Below are positions 1 to 8,047 of a stretch of 17,552 bases of DNA, piece after piece. The stretch is from Ruminococcaceae bacterium UBA3220 (GTDB lineage: Bacteria; Bacillota; Clostridia; Oscillospirales; Acutalibacteraceae): assembly GCA_002363095.1 (NCBI GenBank), contig DEWC01000090.1, forward strand, positions 1-17,552. Reading direction: 5' to 3'. Position 1 is the first letter of the stretch. Each line of letters opens with the position of its first letter. The notes below the pieces were generated by a model, which was not told the DNA's origin, ran no database searches, and worked only from the letters and a program-made list of their open reading frames with translations. The position numbers and the translations under genes are program-made.

Positions 1-1772
1 GAAAGTCCGTAGCCAAAGGGGTAATACGGCGTCGGCAGGCTGTCAACATAGCATTCACCCGGGTTTTCGCCGTAGTAACAGTTGACCGGTCTTCCGCTTG
101 AAGTAATGTTATAATACATCGGGATATGGGTTGCTTTTCTCGGGAAGGTCATCGGAAGTTTGCCCGAAGGCACGGCGTCTCCGTATATAATCCCGGCTGC
201 CGCCGTTGCCGTTTCACTGCCGCAATGCCATGCATAAAGAAGTGCGTCAAATTTATCGGCAATTCCGTCTAATTCAACTGGTCTTCCGCAGAAAAGCACG
301 CCGACAACCTTTTTGCCGGTGGATTTCGCCCGGTCGATAAGCAAAATCTGTTCGGGCGACAACGAAATGTTTGAAACGGCTCTCGCTTCACCCGTCGCCG
401 TCCAGCTTTCGCCGAGGCATAATACGACAACATCGCTTTTGAGCATCCATTTTATCGAGCTGTCCCAGCCAAGCCCCGTGCCCTGAACCGAGGAAATTTT
501 TCCGGTTGAAATTTTTCTCATAGCCTCGTCCATATTCGGGGTCTCGTCCGCTTTGCCGTCTAACATCCAGCTTCCGAGCAGACTCCTTCGCTCCCAAACG
601 AAGGGACCGATAAGCGAAACATAGGCTGATTTATCGAGCGGCAAAACACCGTCGTTTTTAAGAAGAACCATCGACTCTTGCGCCATTTCCTTCGCGTGTC
701 TGCGATGCGTTTCAATGTCGTCCGCCGTTTTCTCACAATAAGGATTATCAAAAAGCCCTTTTTGAAATTTAACCCTTAATACACGCCTTACCGCCTCGTC
801 TATCGTCGCCTCGGACACAACTCCGTCCTTAACGCACTTTTCGAGGTGGTTTATATAAACGCTGTCGTGCATATCCATATCAAGACCGGCGTTAAGCGCC
901 ATATGAGCGCAGTCGTAATCATCTTTTGCGACGCCCTGCTTTTTAAGCTGGCAAATGGCATCATAATCCGAAACAACAAAACCCTCAAATCCGAGTTTTC
1001 CTCTCAAAACATCGGTAAGGTGGTATTTGCTCGATGTAACCGGCTGACCGCTTACATCATTAAAAGATGACATAACGGTTAACGCGCCGGCGTCAATTGC
1101 GCCCTTAAACGCGGGCAGATAATAGTTATAAAGCGAATAATCGGTAATTTCGGTGCGGTGATAATCCCTGCCGCCCTCGCTTGCGCCGTAGCCGATATAG
1201 TGCTTTGCGCAGGCGAGCATTTTACCGCTTTTCGAGGGGTCGTCGCCCTGAAGTCCTTTAACGATGGCGCGCGCCACAGCCGAGCCCAAAAACGGGTCTT
1301 CGCCGGTGCCCTCTATAATTCTTCCCCAGCGCGGGTCTCTCGCTAAATCGAGCATTGGGGTGAATGTCCAATGGATTCCGTTGTTGGACGCCTCTTTTGC
1401 GATATCCGAATAACTCTGCGATATAAGGTCCCCGTTAAACGAAGCGGTCATGGCAAGCGGTATCGGGAAAACGGTTTTATGACCGTGGATAACATCGCGC
1501 CCGAAAAGAATAGGTATTCCGCTCTTGCTCTCCTCAACCGCGATTTTTTGAATTTCGTTATAAAACCCGACGCTTACTTCACCTTGAGCGTCGTTTCCGG
1601 CGGTGGCTCCCACCGACATTAGTATAGAGCCTACCTCGCCGTTTCTGACCTGCCCTTTAAACTCCTCTAAGTTGTCTTTCGTAGGCGTTTCCGGCTGGTT
1701 TAGCTGTCCGAGTTTTTCCCTGAGGGTCAGTTTTGAAAGTATTCCGTTAATCTGCTTCTCAAAATCCTTCAA
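1..1772 (-). CDS. Glycoside hydrolase family 3 beta-glycosidase, BglX-like (3' end outside window)
   Basis: About 590 codons are visible; the gene continues past the left edge. It has no signal peptide, so the enzyme is probably cytoplasmic and cleaves imported beta-linked oligosaccharides or glycosides from the non-reducing end. The N-terminal TIM barrel (about residues 10-300) shows the family landmarks in order: TLREKLGQLNQ near 16, GRDVIHGH at 91-98, RDPRWGR at 145-151, KH at 190-191 and the SDYDAI motif with the predicted nucleophile Asp269. The C-terminal alpha/beta sandwich begins near LLKNDGVLPLD, and the FGYGL motif is the last thing seen, so only the end of that domain and a likely fibronectin-III-like domain are missing. 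The start is TTG at 1772, two bases after the upstream stop, with GGTGAG as ribosome site; no ATG lies upstream in frame, so coupling to the preceding gene is likely. Family is clear; substrate (glucoside, xyloside or other) is not. Confidence 0.95.
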   Translation of the reverse strand, partial: MKDFEKQINGILSKLTLREKLGQLNQPETPTKDNLEEFKGQVRNGEVGSILMSVGATAGNDAQGEVSVGFYNEIQKIAVEESKSGIPILFGRDVIHGHKTVFPIPLAMTASFNGDLISQSYSDIAKEASNNGIHWTFTPMLDLARDPRWGRIIEGTGEDPFLGSAVARAIVKGLQGDDPSKSGKMLACAKHYIGYGASEGGRDYHRTEITDYSLYNYYLPAFKGAIDAGALTVMSSFNDVSGQPVTSSKYHLTDVLRGKLGFEGFVVSDYDAICQLKKQGVAKDDYDCAHMALNAGLDMDMHDSVYINHLEKCVKDGVVSEATIDEAVRRVLRVKFQKGLFDNPYCEKTADDIETHRRHAKEMAQESMVLLKNDGVLPLDKSAYVSLIGPFVWERRSLLGSWMLDGKADETPNMDEAMRKISTGKISSVQGTGLGWDSSIKWMLKSDVVVLCLGESWTATGEARAVSNISLSPEQILLIDRAKSTGKKVVGVLFCGRPVELDGIADKFDALLYAWHCGSETATAAAGIIYGDAVPSGKLPMTFPRKATHIPMYYNITSSGRPVNCYYGENPGECYVDSLPTPYYPFGYGL

Positions 1773-1774
1773 GA

Positions 1775-2689
1775 TTACTCACCGTATCTTTCTTTAAGAA
1801 TGTTTTTCATAATCTTTACCGCAAATTCGGCGGTATCGACAATAAGCGGTTTGCCGAAATGGGCAAGGTTGCATTCCATATTATAAATTCCGTTGTATTC
1901 AATCTCATCGAGGGCGTCAAAAACATCCTTCCAGTCAATGGTACCGGAAAGCGGAATTTTATGCTGGTCGGTGAAGGTATCATTATCGTTAAGGTGTAAA
2001 ACCGTAACTTCTTTTCCGAGCCTTCTTATAACATCGGCGGGGGTGGGGTTGCCGTAGCGCATAGCCTTGTTTGAATGCCCGGTGTCAACGCATACCGTGA
2101 AATAATCCTTTATTTCATCCACCGCTTTTATGTTTTTGTATGCGGTTTCAAACTCATTTATATCGCCGAAAAAGTCAACCGCCGAATATCTGACAGCATC
2201 ACCGAAGGTTTCGGTAGCGATTTTTACGCCGTATTCCTTAGCGTACGGAAGCATCCTTGAAAACATATCGAAGCTAAGCCCCTGCATAAGTTCCCTGTCG
2301 GGATTAGGACCTAAAAAGATGGATGTTGCATTGTGAATGACGCAAACAGGAGAGCCGAGCGCCTTTGTGGCGAGCAGGTCAAGACGCGTGTTCTCAATAA
2401 GCGCGTCATCCTCGTCTTTTATGTTGCGAAAACCGGGCATTTTGCCGTGGGTCTGACCTATGACAATGCCGAGGGCGTCCGCCTTTTCTTTTAACTTTGA
2501 ATAATACTCTATAACCGCGTCATCGCCCTTTGAGTAAATACTTTCGGGCTTGCGGTAGTCGTTACGGTCTTCGTATTCAAGGGTAAAATCCGCCGAATCG
2601 GCACCGATTTTCGCAGTAACCTCAAGCGCCCTTTCATCGCCGAACGCCCTTTGAAACGCACCTATTGAAACTCCGACTTTTCTTTCCAT
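1775..2689 (-). CDS. Sugar phosphate isomerase/epimerase family protein (AP-endonuclease-2-like TIM barrel)
   Basis: A 304-residue protein with the xylose-isomerase-like TIM-barrel pattern. Likely metal ligands are Glu160 (ATETFGD), Asp202 and His205 (CVDTGH), His232 (VLHLND), His243 (DQHKIP) and Glu272 (NMEC). Members isomerise or epimerise sugars, inositol derivatives or keto-sugars, and some act on oxidised glycosides; the exact substrate cannot be read here. The ATG at 2689 has AAAGGAGAG just upstream. It follows the phosphoesterase gene by 16 bases and ends 2 bases before the GH3 start, so the three are one transcript. The context suggests it modifies the sugar released or presented by the GH3 enzyme, which is inference. 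Confidence 0.88.
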   Translation of the reverse strand: MERKVGVSIGAFQRAFGDERALEVTAKIGADSADFTLEYEDRNDYRKPESIYSKGDDAVIEYYSKLKEKADALGIVIGQTHGKMPGFRNIKDEDDALIENTRLDLLATKALGSPVCVIHNATSIFLGPNPDRELMQGLSFDMFSRMLPYAKEYGVKIATETFGDAVRYSAVDFFGDINEFETAYKNIKAVDEIKDYFTVCVDTGHSNKAMRYGNPTPADVIRRLGKEVTVLHLNDNDTFTDQHKIPLSGTIDWKDVFDALDEIEYNGIYNMECNLAHFGKPLIVDTAEFAVKIMKNILKERYGE

Positions 2690-2705
2690 TTTTATCTCTC
2701 CTTTA

Positions 2706-3791
2706 TTATCTCTTTATTTCGAATTTTTGAACTGTTTTCTTTAAACTGTCGGTAATGTCGATGTCAAATTTATCGTTTTTAATCTCTATTCCCGCACCTA
2801 CAAAATAATCTCCCTTTTTATCGGAACCGACAAGCAAGGGACAAGGCTGTCCTAAATGATCAAAGTCTTCGCCCTCAAGTTTAACATAAACTCCGTGAAG
2901 ATGACCGCTTATCATAAGGTCGGGCTTAACATTATCCTTTAAAAGTTTTGCCCACTCGGAGTAAATCTCCCTTTCGATATCAAACGGCTCCTTCAAAAGA
3001 TATGTGAACGGATTATGCGAAATAACAAGTTTTGTTTTAACGCCCGGCGCATCATATTCGTTCTCGCGGTTACGGATAACCGATTTTATAAACTCGGTCT
3101 GGCGCCTTCTGAACGGGTGGCAGGCTACGGTAAAACCGTATTCGGGGTGCGAGTCGTCCTTATCCTCGCCGCAGTCAAGAATAATCCCCCAAACGGGACC
3201 GAGCCTGAAAGTATAGTATGTGTTTAAATTGTCGCTCGGGGTGTATTCCGCCATTTTTTCGGCGTAAAATCCGCGAAGGTCGTGATTGCCCCTGGCGAAA
3301 ACTATCGGCTTTTCGCCGCCGGTTACCTTTTCGGCAATTTCAAAAATCGTATCAAGATTTTCAATCTCGCCGCAATGATTCGGAATATCGCCGTTCATAA
3401 TCAGAAAGTCGAAATCTCCGTAGGCGGATGCGGCGTTGACCGGCTCGGTTACAAGGTTATGCGCGTCGGCTATATGATAGGCGCGAATGCCAGCCTTGTC
3501 GGTTACCGGATAGAACCGAAAGGTCTGCTCGGTTGTGTCCTTGGTCGTTGGAAAATAAGGAAGGCGCTCAATTATTTCCTTCTCGCAAACGGTGTATGAG
3601 CCGCAAGCGTCAAGAAGCTCCATAGGAACGCAAATCCTGTGGACCGAAATAATCGAACGCATAATTCCGTTAGATTCGTCATAAAAGATTTGGTCTCCGA
3701 TTTTGACCCACATAAGCGACGGGGCGGTAACCGGCACCATTATTTGATATTCATTGTCTACGGCGAAAACCGCCGGTTTGGTTTTAAGCAT
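2706..3791 (-). CDS. Calcineurin-like metallophosphoesterase with N-terminal beta domain
   Basis: A 361-residue protein. Residues 1 to about 100 form a beta-rich part resembling the N-terminal domain of purple acid phosphatases. The phosphoesterase domain follows with all motif blocks: Asp109 and His111 (IADAH), Asp135 (NGDIPN), Asn169-His170-Asp171 (RGNHD), His259 (ISHN) and His297/His299 (GHLHG). It should bind two metal ions and hydrolyse a phosphomonoester or phosphodiester. There is no signal peptide, so the domain probably works inside the cell or the export signal is not recognisable. The ATG at 3791 is preceded by GAGGAAAAA. It is the first gene of the unit with the isomerase and GH3 genes; the link suggests a phosphorylated or glycerophosphoryl sugar substrate, but this is speculation. 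Confidence 0.9.
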   Translation of the reverse strand: MLKTKPAVFAVDNEYQIMVPVTAPSLMWVKIGDQIFYDESNGIMRSIISVHRICVPMELLDACGSYTVCEKEIIERLPYFPTTKDTTEQTFRFYPVTDKAGIRAYHIADAHNLVTEPVNAASAYGDFDFLIMNGDIPNHCGEIENLDTIFEIAEKVTGGEKPIVFARGNHDLRGFYAEKMAEYTPSDNLNTYYTFRLGPVWGIILDCGEDKDDSHPEYGFTVACHPFRRRQTEFIKSVIRNRENEYDAPGVKTKLVISHNPFTYLLKEPFDIEREIYSEWAKLLKDNVKPDLMISGHLHGVYVKLEGEDFDHLGQPCPLLVGSDKKGDYFVGAGIEIKNDKFDIDITDSLKKTVQKFEIKR

Positions 3792-3842
3792 ATCTTTTTC
3801 CTCAAAACAATCTTTCGTTTTTAAGTATGGTTTAGGTCTTAA

Positions 3843-3865
3843 TATACTAAATATATTATACTAAA
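3843..3865. promoter_or_regulatory. Direct repeat over the -10, candidate operator
   Basis: TATACTAAA occurs twice on the plus strand, at 3843-3851 and 3857-3865, with starts 14 bases apart. The second copy overlaps the -10 and the first lies at about the transcription start. A 7-bp inverted repeat (TTTAGGT 3831-3837, ACCTAAA 3872-3878) brackets them. This is what a repressor or AraC-type activator site might look like, but no regulator gene is in the window and AT-rich promoter sequence can repeat by chance. Confidence 0.4.
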
Positions 3866-3883
3866 CGCCACACCTAAAATCAA
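3855..3883 (-). promoter_or_regulatory. Sigma-A promoter of the phosphoesterase-isomerase-GH3 operon
   Basis: Reading the minus strand: TTGATT (3883-3878), a 17-base spacer, then TATAAT (3860-3855), a perfect -10. It lies 64 bases before the ATG at 3791 and is separated from the preceding operon by that operon's terminator at 3972-4002. Confidence 0.82.
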
Positions 3884-3971
3884 GGAAAAGAAAACAAAAA
3901 AGGACGATTTTTACACAAAGTCAGTAAAGATAAACCGTTGACTGCGCATACTCCGTCGCTGATTATCAGCC

Positions 3972-4002
3972 AAAAAAATTCCGCCCTCAAAGAGGACGGA
4001 AT
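3972..4002 (-). terminator. Intrinsic terminator of the citrate-to-2-oxoglutarate operon
   Basis: On the minus strand an 11-bp stem (ATTCCGTCCTC with GAGGGCGGAAT, one G-U pair) closes a 3-base loop and is followed at once by a run of seven T. It lies 38 bases after the stop of the dehydrogenase gene and cleanly separates it from the GH3 operon promoter. Confidence 0.93.
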
Positions 4003-4039
4003 CAGCCTGTCTTTAAAACCGTTTAAAAACGGCGCAAAT

Positions 4040-5188
4040 TCACAGTTTTTCGACCGTTTCCATAAGGTAATCGGCAAACTCCTTGCAGGTAGCGCCGTCT
4101 CTGTCGCCTGTTACAACCACCCTTTTCTCGGTTTCGGTGCAGATTTTCAGCGCCTCGTTAAGTTTATTGGCCTGAGCCTTAAATCCGATATGGTTTAAAA
4201 GCATTTCAGCCGCCTTAAATATGCTTGTCGGGTTGGCGTATTCGCCGATGCCCTGCTCAATCATACGGGGAGCCGAACCGTGGATTGCCTCGAACATCGC
4301 ATATTTATCGCCGATGTTGGCGCTTCCCGCCGTTCCGACGCCGCCTTGTATCTGCGCCGCCTCGTCGGTTATGATATCGCCGTAGAGATTGGGCATAAGA
4401 AAGACCTCAAAATCGCTTCTTATCGCCTTGTTGACAAGATTGGCGGTCATAATGTCGATGTACCATTCTTCGACTGTTATATCGGGGTATTCCTTTGCTA
4501 TATCGTGGCAAATCGCAGAGAATTTGCCGTCGGTCTTTTTCATAATGTTTGCCTTTGTAACTATGGCGACATTTTTCTTGCCGTTATTCTTGGCAAACTC
4601 AAACGCTGCGCGGGCTATGCGCTCTGTTCCGGCGTTGGTAGTAACCTTGAAATCAAAAGCCAGCGTATCGGGAATTTCCACTCCGCGCGAGCCCAAAACA
4701 TACTCGCCCTCGGTATTCTCGCGGAAAAATGTCCAGTCTATCCCCTCCTCGGGAACACAAACGGGACGAACATTGGCATAGAGGTCAAGCTCGCGCCTCA
4801 TGGCAACATTTGCGCTTTCAAGCGTTCCGCCTTTTAGGGTGGTGGTCGGTCCCTTTAAAATAACATTGCATTTTTTTATTTCAGCCAAAACATCGTCGGG
4901 AATAGCCCGGTTTTTGGCGATACGGTTTTCAATGGTCAGCCCTTCAATTGTTTTTATTTCGACCTTTCCGCTTTCAATCTCGTCCTTTAAAAGAAATCTT
5001 ATAAGACGCTCGGATTCGGCGGAAATGATGGGGCCTATGCCGTCGCCGCCGCAAATTCCGATAACGATTTTCGAAAGTTTTGAAAAATCGGTTGCGCCGG
5101 CTTCACTTTCCATACGGCGCTGGCGTTCGATTTGTTCGGTTAAGAGGGTCTTAAACTGCTCGACCGCTTTATCTATATACTCATTCAT
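4040..5188 (-). CDS. icd: Isocitrate/isopropylmalate dehydrogenase-family enzyme, probable isocitrate dehydrogenase
   Basis: A 382-residue beta-decarboxylating dehydrogenase. In this operon it would oxidise isocitrate to 2-oxoglutarate. Substrate-site residues match the isocitrate pattern: Ser125 and Asn127 (SANVAMRR), Arg131, Arg141 (NVRP), Arg156 (FFRENTEG), Lys212 (TKAN), and the metal-binding Asp271 and Asp275 (YGDIITDEAA). The cofactor loop reads HGSAPRM (303-309), which is neither the classical NADP pair Lys-Tyr nor the NAD pair Asp-Ile of E. coli-type enzymes, so cofactor use is undecided. An extra 40-residue helical N-terminus precedes the Rossmann-like start. The ATG at 5188 has AAGGAG seven bases upstream. 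Isopropylmalate dehydrogenase is possible from family alone, but the neighbouring aconitase and citrate synthase-like genes favour isocitrate. Confidence 0.88.
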   Translation of the reverse strand: MNEYIDKAVEQFKTLLTEQIERQRRMESEAGATDFSKLSKIVIGICGGDGIGPIISAESERLIRFLLKDEIESGKVEIKTIEGLTIENRIAKNRAIPDDVLAEIKKCNVILKGPTTTLKGGTLESANVAMRRELDLYANVRPVCVPEEGIDWTFFRENTEGEYVLGSRGVEIPDTLAFDFKVTTNAGTERIARAAFEFAKNNGKKNVAIVTKANIMKKTDGKFSAICHDIAKEYPDITVEEWYIDIMTANLVNKAIRSDFEVFLMPNLYGDIITDEAAQIQGGVGTAGSANIGDKYAMFEAIHGSAPRMIEQGIGEYANPTSIFKAAEMLLNHIGFKAQANKLNEALKICTETEKRVVVTGDRDGATCKEFADYLMETVEKL

Positions 5189-5264
5189 ATCAATTCTCCT
5201 TGACTTACTGCCTGTAAGGACAAAACGCCTGACAAAAGGAAAAATCCGGTTATTTTAGGATTGT

Positions 5265-5420
5265 TGTCCTCGCAAGGCGCCAGCCTTGCTTCGTCCTTCG
5301 CACCGAAAATTCCTCGTATTTTTCTCTTTTTCAGGTGCGAAGCAGTTTTGTAAGTCTCAATTTTTTCTATCGGCCGAAGCCGAGAAATGCGGACATACTG
5401 TCGTATGTCAAGGCTTCGAG
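5265..5420 (-). other. Hairpin-rich non-coding block between acn and icd (structured RNA or dispersed repeat)
   Basis: The 275-base gap 5189-5463 is far larger than other gaps in this operon and holds several perfect hairpins: 5272-5289 (GCAAGGC/GCCTTGC), 5296-5342 (CTTCGCACC/GGTGCGAAG, extended by GAAAA/TTTTC past a bulge), 5370-5383 (TCGGC/GCCGA around a TTCG-type tetraloop on the transcript) and 5392-5409 (GACATAC/GTATGTC). CGAAGCC at 5375-5381 and GGCTTCG at 5412-5418 could also pair, giving an alternative fold. No run of T follows any of them, so they are not simple terminators. A dispersed intergenic repeat of the kind common in Clostridia or an mRNA-stability element are both possible. 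Confidence 0.5.
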
Positions 5421-5463
5421 GCAATGGCTGTTGTAAAAATTGCCTTTCAAAACCGATTTGTCA

Positions 5464-7395
5464 TTACCGACAGTAAGTCGTGGTGTAGGCTAAAAGTCCG
5501 CCCGCTTTAAGAATTTGCTTTTGACGGTCTGTAAACGAGCAAACAAGGTCTATCTCCTTACCGTTCGTTTGGTCTTTAAGGGTAATTTCGCCCTTTTCCA
5601 TACCTTCATAGATGTTATCAAGGACAAGTTTATCACCTTGACTTATCGCGTCATAATCATCAGGGTTTTTAAAGGTGAGGGGCATAATTCCAGCGTTTAT
5701 GAGATTTGCAATATGAATTCTTGCAAAACTCTTTGTTATAACGGCGCGAACGCCTAAATACATCGGCACGAGCGCCGCGTGTTCTCTCGAAGAGCCCTGA
5801 CCGTAGTTGGAGCCTCCGACGACGATACTCTCGCCGAGCGCCTTCGCCCTTTCGGGGAAGGTTTTATCGCAAACGCCGAAACAGAACTGCGAAAGATGGG
5901 GGATATTTGAACGGTAGGGGAGTATCTTTGCGCCTGCCGGCATAATATGGTCGGTCGTGATATTGTCGCCGACCTTCAAAGACACTTCGGCGCTTAATGT
6001 ATCCAAAACCCGTTTAGAGGTCGGGAAGGGTTTAATGTTGGGGCCTCTTAAAATTTCAAGCTCGCCCGCCTTTTCCTCGGCTTCGGGTTCCAGAACGGCT
6101 GTGTCGTCAATCTTGAATTTTTCGGGCATTTTTATTTCGGGCATTTCGCCTAAAAGACGGGGGTCGGTTATCTCGCCGGTAAGTGCCGCCGCAACAGCGG
6201 TTTCGGGCGAAACAAGATAAACGCCTGCGTCGGCGGTTCCGCTTCGTCCTTCAAAATTGCGGTTGAATGTTCGAAGCGATATGCCTGCGGAATTCGGAGA
6301 AAAGCCCATTCCTATGCACGGCCCGCACGCACATTCAAGAAGCCTTGCGCCCGATGCCAGAATATCGCTTAATGCTCCGCAGTCGGAAAGCATTGATAAT
6401 ACCTGCTTAGAGCCGGGGGATACCGACATGCTGACGCTCGGTTTGATGGTTTTGCCTTTAAGAAGCGCCGCCACTTTAAGCATATCAAGAAGGGAAGAGT
6501 TGGTGCAGGAGCCTACGCAGACCTGGTCGACCTTTGTCCCTTTAAGCGACTCGACCGTTACAACATTGTCGGGACTGTGCGGACAGGCAATAAGCGGAAC
6601 AAGAGTGTCGAGATTTATATCGATTATCTTATCGTAAACCGCATCGGGGTCGCTTGAAAGCGGGATATAGTCCTGCTCTCTGCCCTGCGCCTTTAAGAAT
6701 TCTTTCGTTATTTCATCCGACGGGAAGATCGAGGTCGTGGCACCGAGTTCGGTACCCATATTGGTAATTGTGGCGCGCTCGGGGACCGAAAGGGTCTTTA
6801 TCCCTTCTCCGCCCCATTCGATTATGGCACCGACTCCTCCCTTTACTGACAAAATCCGCAGAATTTCAAGAGAAATATCCTTCGCCGATACAAAAGGTTT
6901 CAATTTCCCCGAAAGGTTGACCTTATACATTTTCGGCATTGTTATATAGTATGCTCCGCCGCCCATCGCAACGGCTACATCAAGTCCGCCCGCGCCCATG
7001 GCGAGCATTCCGATACCGCCGCCGGTCGGGGTGTGGCTATCGGAGCCGATAAGGGTTTTGCCGGGTTTTCCGAATCTTTCAAGCTGTACCTGATGGCAAA
7101 TGCCGTTGCCCGGTCGGGAAAAATAGATGCCGTGTTTTTTGGCTACCGACTGAATGTACCTGTGGTCGTCGGCGTTTTCAAATCCCGATTGCAGGGTGTT
7201 ATGGTCGATATACGCTACGCTCTTTTCGGTTTTTACCCTTTTAAGCCCCATCGTTTCAAATTCGAGATACGCCATTGTTCCGGTGGCGTCCTGGGTGAGG
7301 GTCTGGTCAATCCGGAGCGCGATTTCGCTGCCCGGCGTCATATCCCCGCTTATAAGATGATTTTTGATGATTTTTTGTGCTATTGTGTATCCCAT
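5464..7395 (-). CDS. acnA: Aconitate hydratase (short, clostridial type)
   Basis: A 643-residue [4Fe-4S] enzyme that interconverts citrate and isocitrate. It is shorter than the roughly 900-residue AcnA of proteobacteria, typical for the compact aconitase/homoaconitase-like form. Cluster ligands are Cys297 (GSCTNSS) and Cys357/Cys360 (CACGPC). The substrate motifs are AYIDHNTLQ near 61-69, GSDSHTPTGGG at 117-127 and GSSREHAA at 534-541, which carries the catalytic serine in the C-terminal swivelling domain; GDNITTDHIMPAG (476-488) is the usual start of that domain. The ATG at 7395 follows the gntR stop by one base, with AGAGG as ribosome site. Homoaconitase or isopropylmalate isomerase is less likely because large and small domains are fused and the neighbours handle citrate and isocitrate. 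Confidence 0.94.
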   Translation of the reverse strand: MGYTIAQKIIKNHLISGDMTPGSEIALRIDQTLTQDATGTMAYLEFETMGLKRVKTEKSVAYIDHNTLQSGFENADDHRYIQSVAKKHGIYFSRPGNGICHQVQLERFGKPGKTLIGSDSHTPTGGGIGMLAMGAGGLDVAVAMGGGAYYITMPKMYKVNLSGKLKPFVSAKDISLEILRILSVKGGVGAIIEWGGEGIKTLSVPERATITNMGTELGATTSIFPSDEITKEFLKAQGREQDYIPLSSDPDAVYDKIIDINLDTLVPLIACPHSPDNVVTVESLKGTKVDQVCVGSCTNSSLLDMLKVAALLKGKTIKPSVSMSVSPGSKQVLSMLSDCGALSDILASGARLLECACGPCIGMGFSPNSAGISLRTFNRNFEGRSGTADAGVYLVSPETAVAAALTGEITDPRLLGEMPEIKMPEKFKIDDTAVLEPEAEEKAGELEILRGPNIKPFPTSKRVLDTLSAEVSLKVGDNITTDHIMPAGAKILPYRSNIPHLSQFCFGVCDKTFPERAKALGESIVVGGSNYGQGSSREHAALVPMYLGVRAVITKSFARIHIANLINAGIMPLTFKNPDDYDAISQGDKLVLDNIYEGMEKGEITLKDQTNGKEIDLVCSFTDRQKQILKAGGLLAYTTTYCR

Positions 7396-7396
7396 T

Positions 7397-8032
7397 TTAT
7401 GACCTCTTTATGTGTTCAAATGCGTTTTTTATATGTTCAAGCGAAAGTTCATACGCCCTTTCACCGTCGCCGGATGCTATGGCGTTATAAATCGCCTTAT
7501 GCTCCGAAAGCGAAGCCGAAGCACGGCTTTTATCGGAAACCGAGGCGCGGCGGTATTTTTGGATTTTCTTATGAAGGGAAACCAAAATCTCGTAAAAAAC
7601 ATTTTTTCCGCCTATTTTATAAAGCGTTTCGTGGAATTTGTTGTCCATTTGACGGATTTTATCGGGGTCGCCTTTTTCGGTATAGTATTCTTGAAGTTCA
7701 ATCGCCTCTTTTAACTTTTCGAGGTCCTCGGCGGTATGCTTTGTCGCCGCTGTTTTGCACAGCAACCCTTCAAGCTTGCTTCTTATAAGAAAAATGTCCT
7801 CAAGGTCCTCTTCGCTTATTCCGATAACAATCGCACCCTTGCCCGATTCCTCGATAAGATGCTCCTGTTCAAGCCTGCGAAGCGCCTCCCTTATCGGGGT
7901 TCGGCTGACTCCGAGAGACGCACTTAACCTGCTCTCGGTAAGTATCTCGCCTTTTTTATATGTTTCGCTTAAAATATCGTTTTCTATCTGCTCAAACACC
8001 TGGTCGGCAAGAGATATCGTTTTATGCTGCAT
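7397..8032 (-). CDS. GntR-family regulator, FadR/FCD subgroup
   Basis: A 211-residue transcription factor. Residues 5-72 form the winged helix-turn-helix with the signature SRLSASLGVSRTPIREALRRLE. The C-terminal all-helical FCD domain (about 78-207) carries the metal and ligand-binding set Asp130, His134, His178 and His200, so it probably senses a small carboxylate, plausibly citrate or another TCA acid, through a bound metal; this is family knowledge, not seen directly. The ATG at 8032 has AAAGGAGGGG upstream. It lies inside the operon, between the citrate synthase-like and aconitase genes, which points to self-control of the pathway through the palindrome at 9443-9460. Confidence 0.93.
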   Translation of the reverse strand: MQHKTISLADQVFEQIENDILSETYKKGEILTESRLSASLGVSRTPIREALRRLEQEHLIEESGKGAIVIGISEEDLEDIFLIRSKLEGLLCKTAATKHTAEDLEKLKEAIELQEYYTEKGDPDKIRQMDNKFHETLYKIGGKNVFYEILVSLHKKIQKYRRASVSDKSRASASLSEHKAIYNAIASGDGERAYELSLEHIKNAFEHIKRS

Positions 8033-8047
8033 TTTTGTTCCCCTCCT

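Noticed and set aside
4280..4837. 185-residue plus-strand ORF opposite icd
   Set aside because: It is antisense to a clear dehydrogenase gene and shows no domain.
5185..5424. 79-residue minus-strand ORF between acnA and icd
   Set aside because: It begins with TTG, has no ribosome site, overlaps the icd start, matches no family I know and is built on the hairpin block.
7033..7788. 251-residue plus-strand ORF across acnA and gntR
   Set aside because: It lies antisense to two well-supported genes, has no recognisable motifs and is rich in residues typical of shadow frames.
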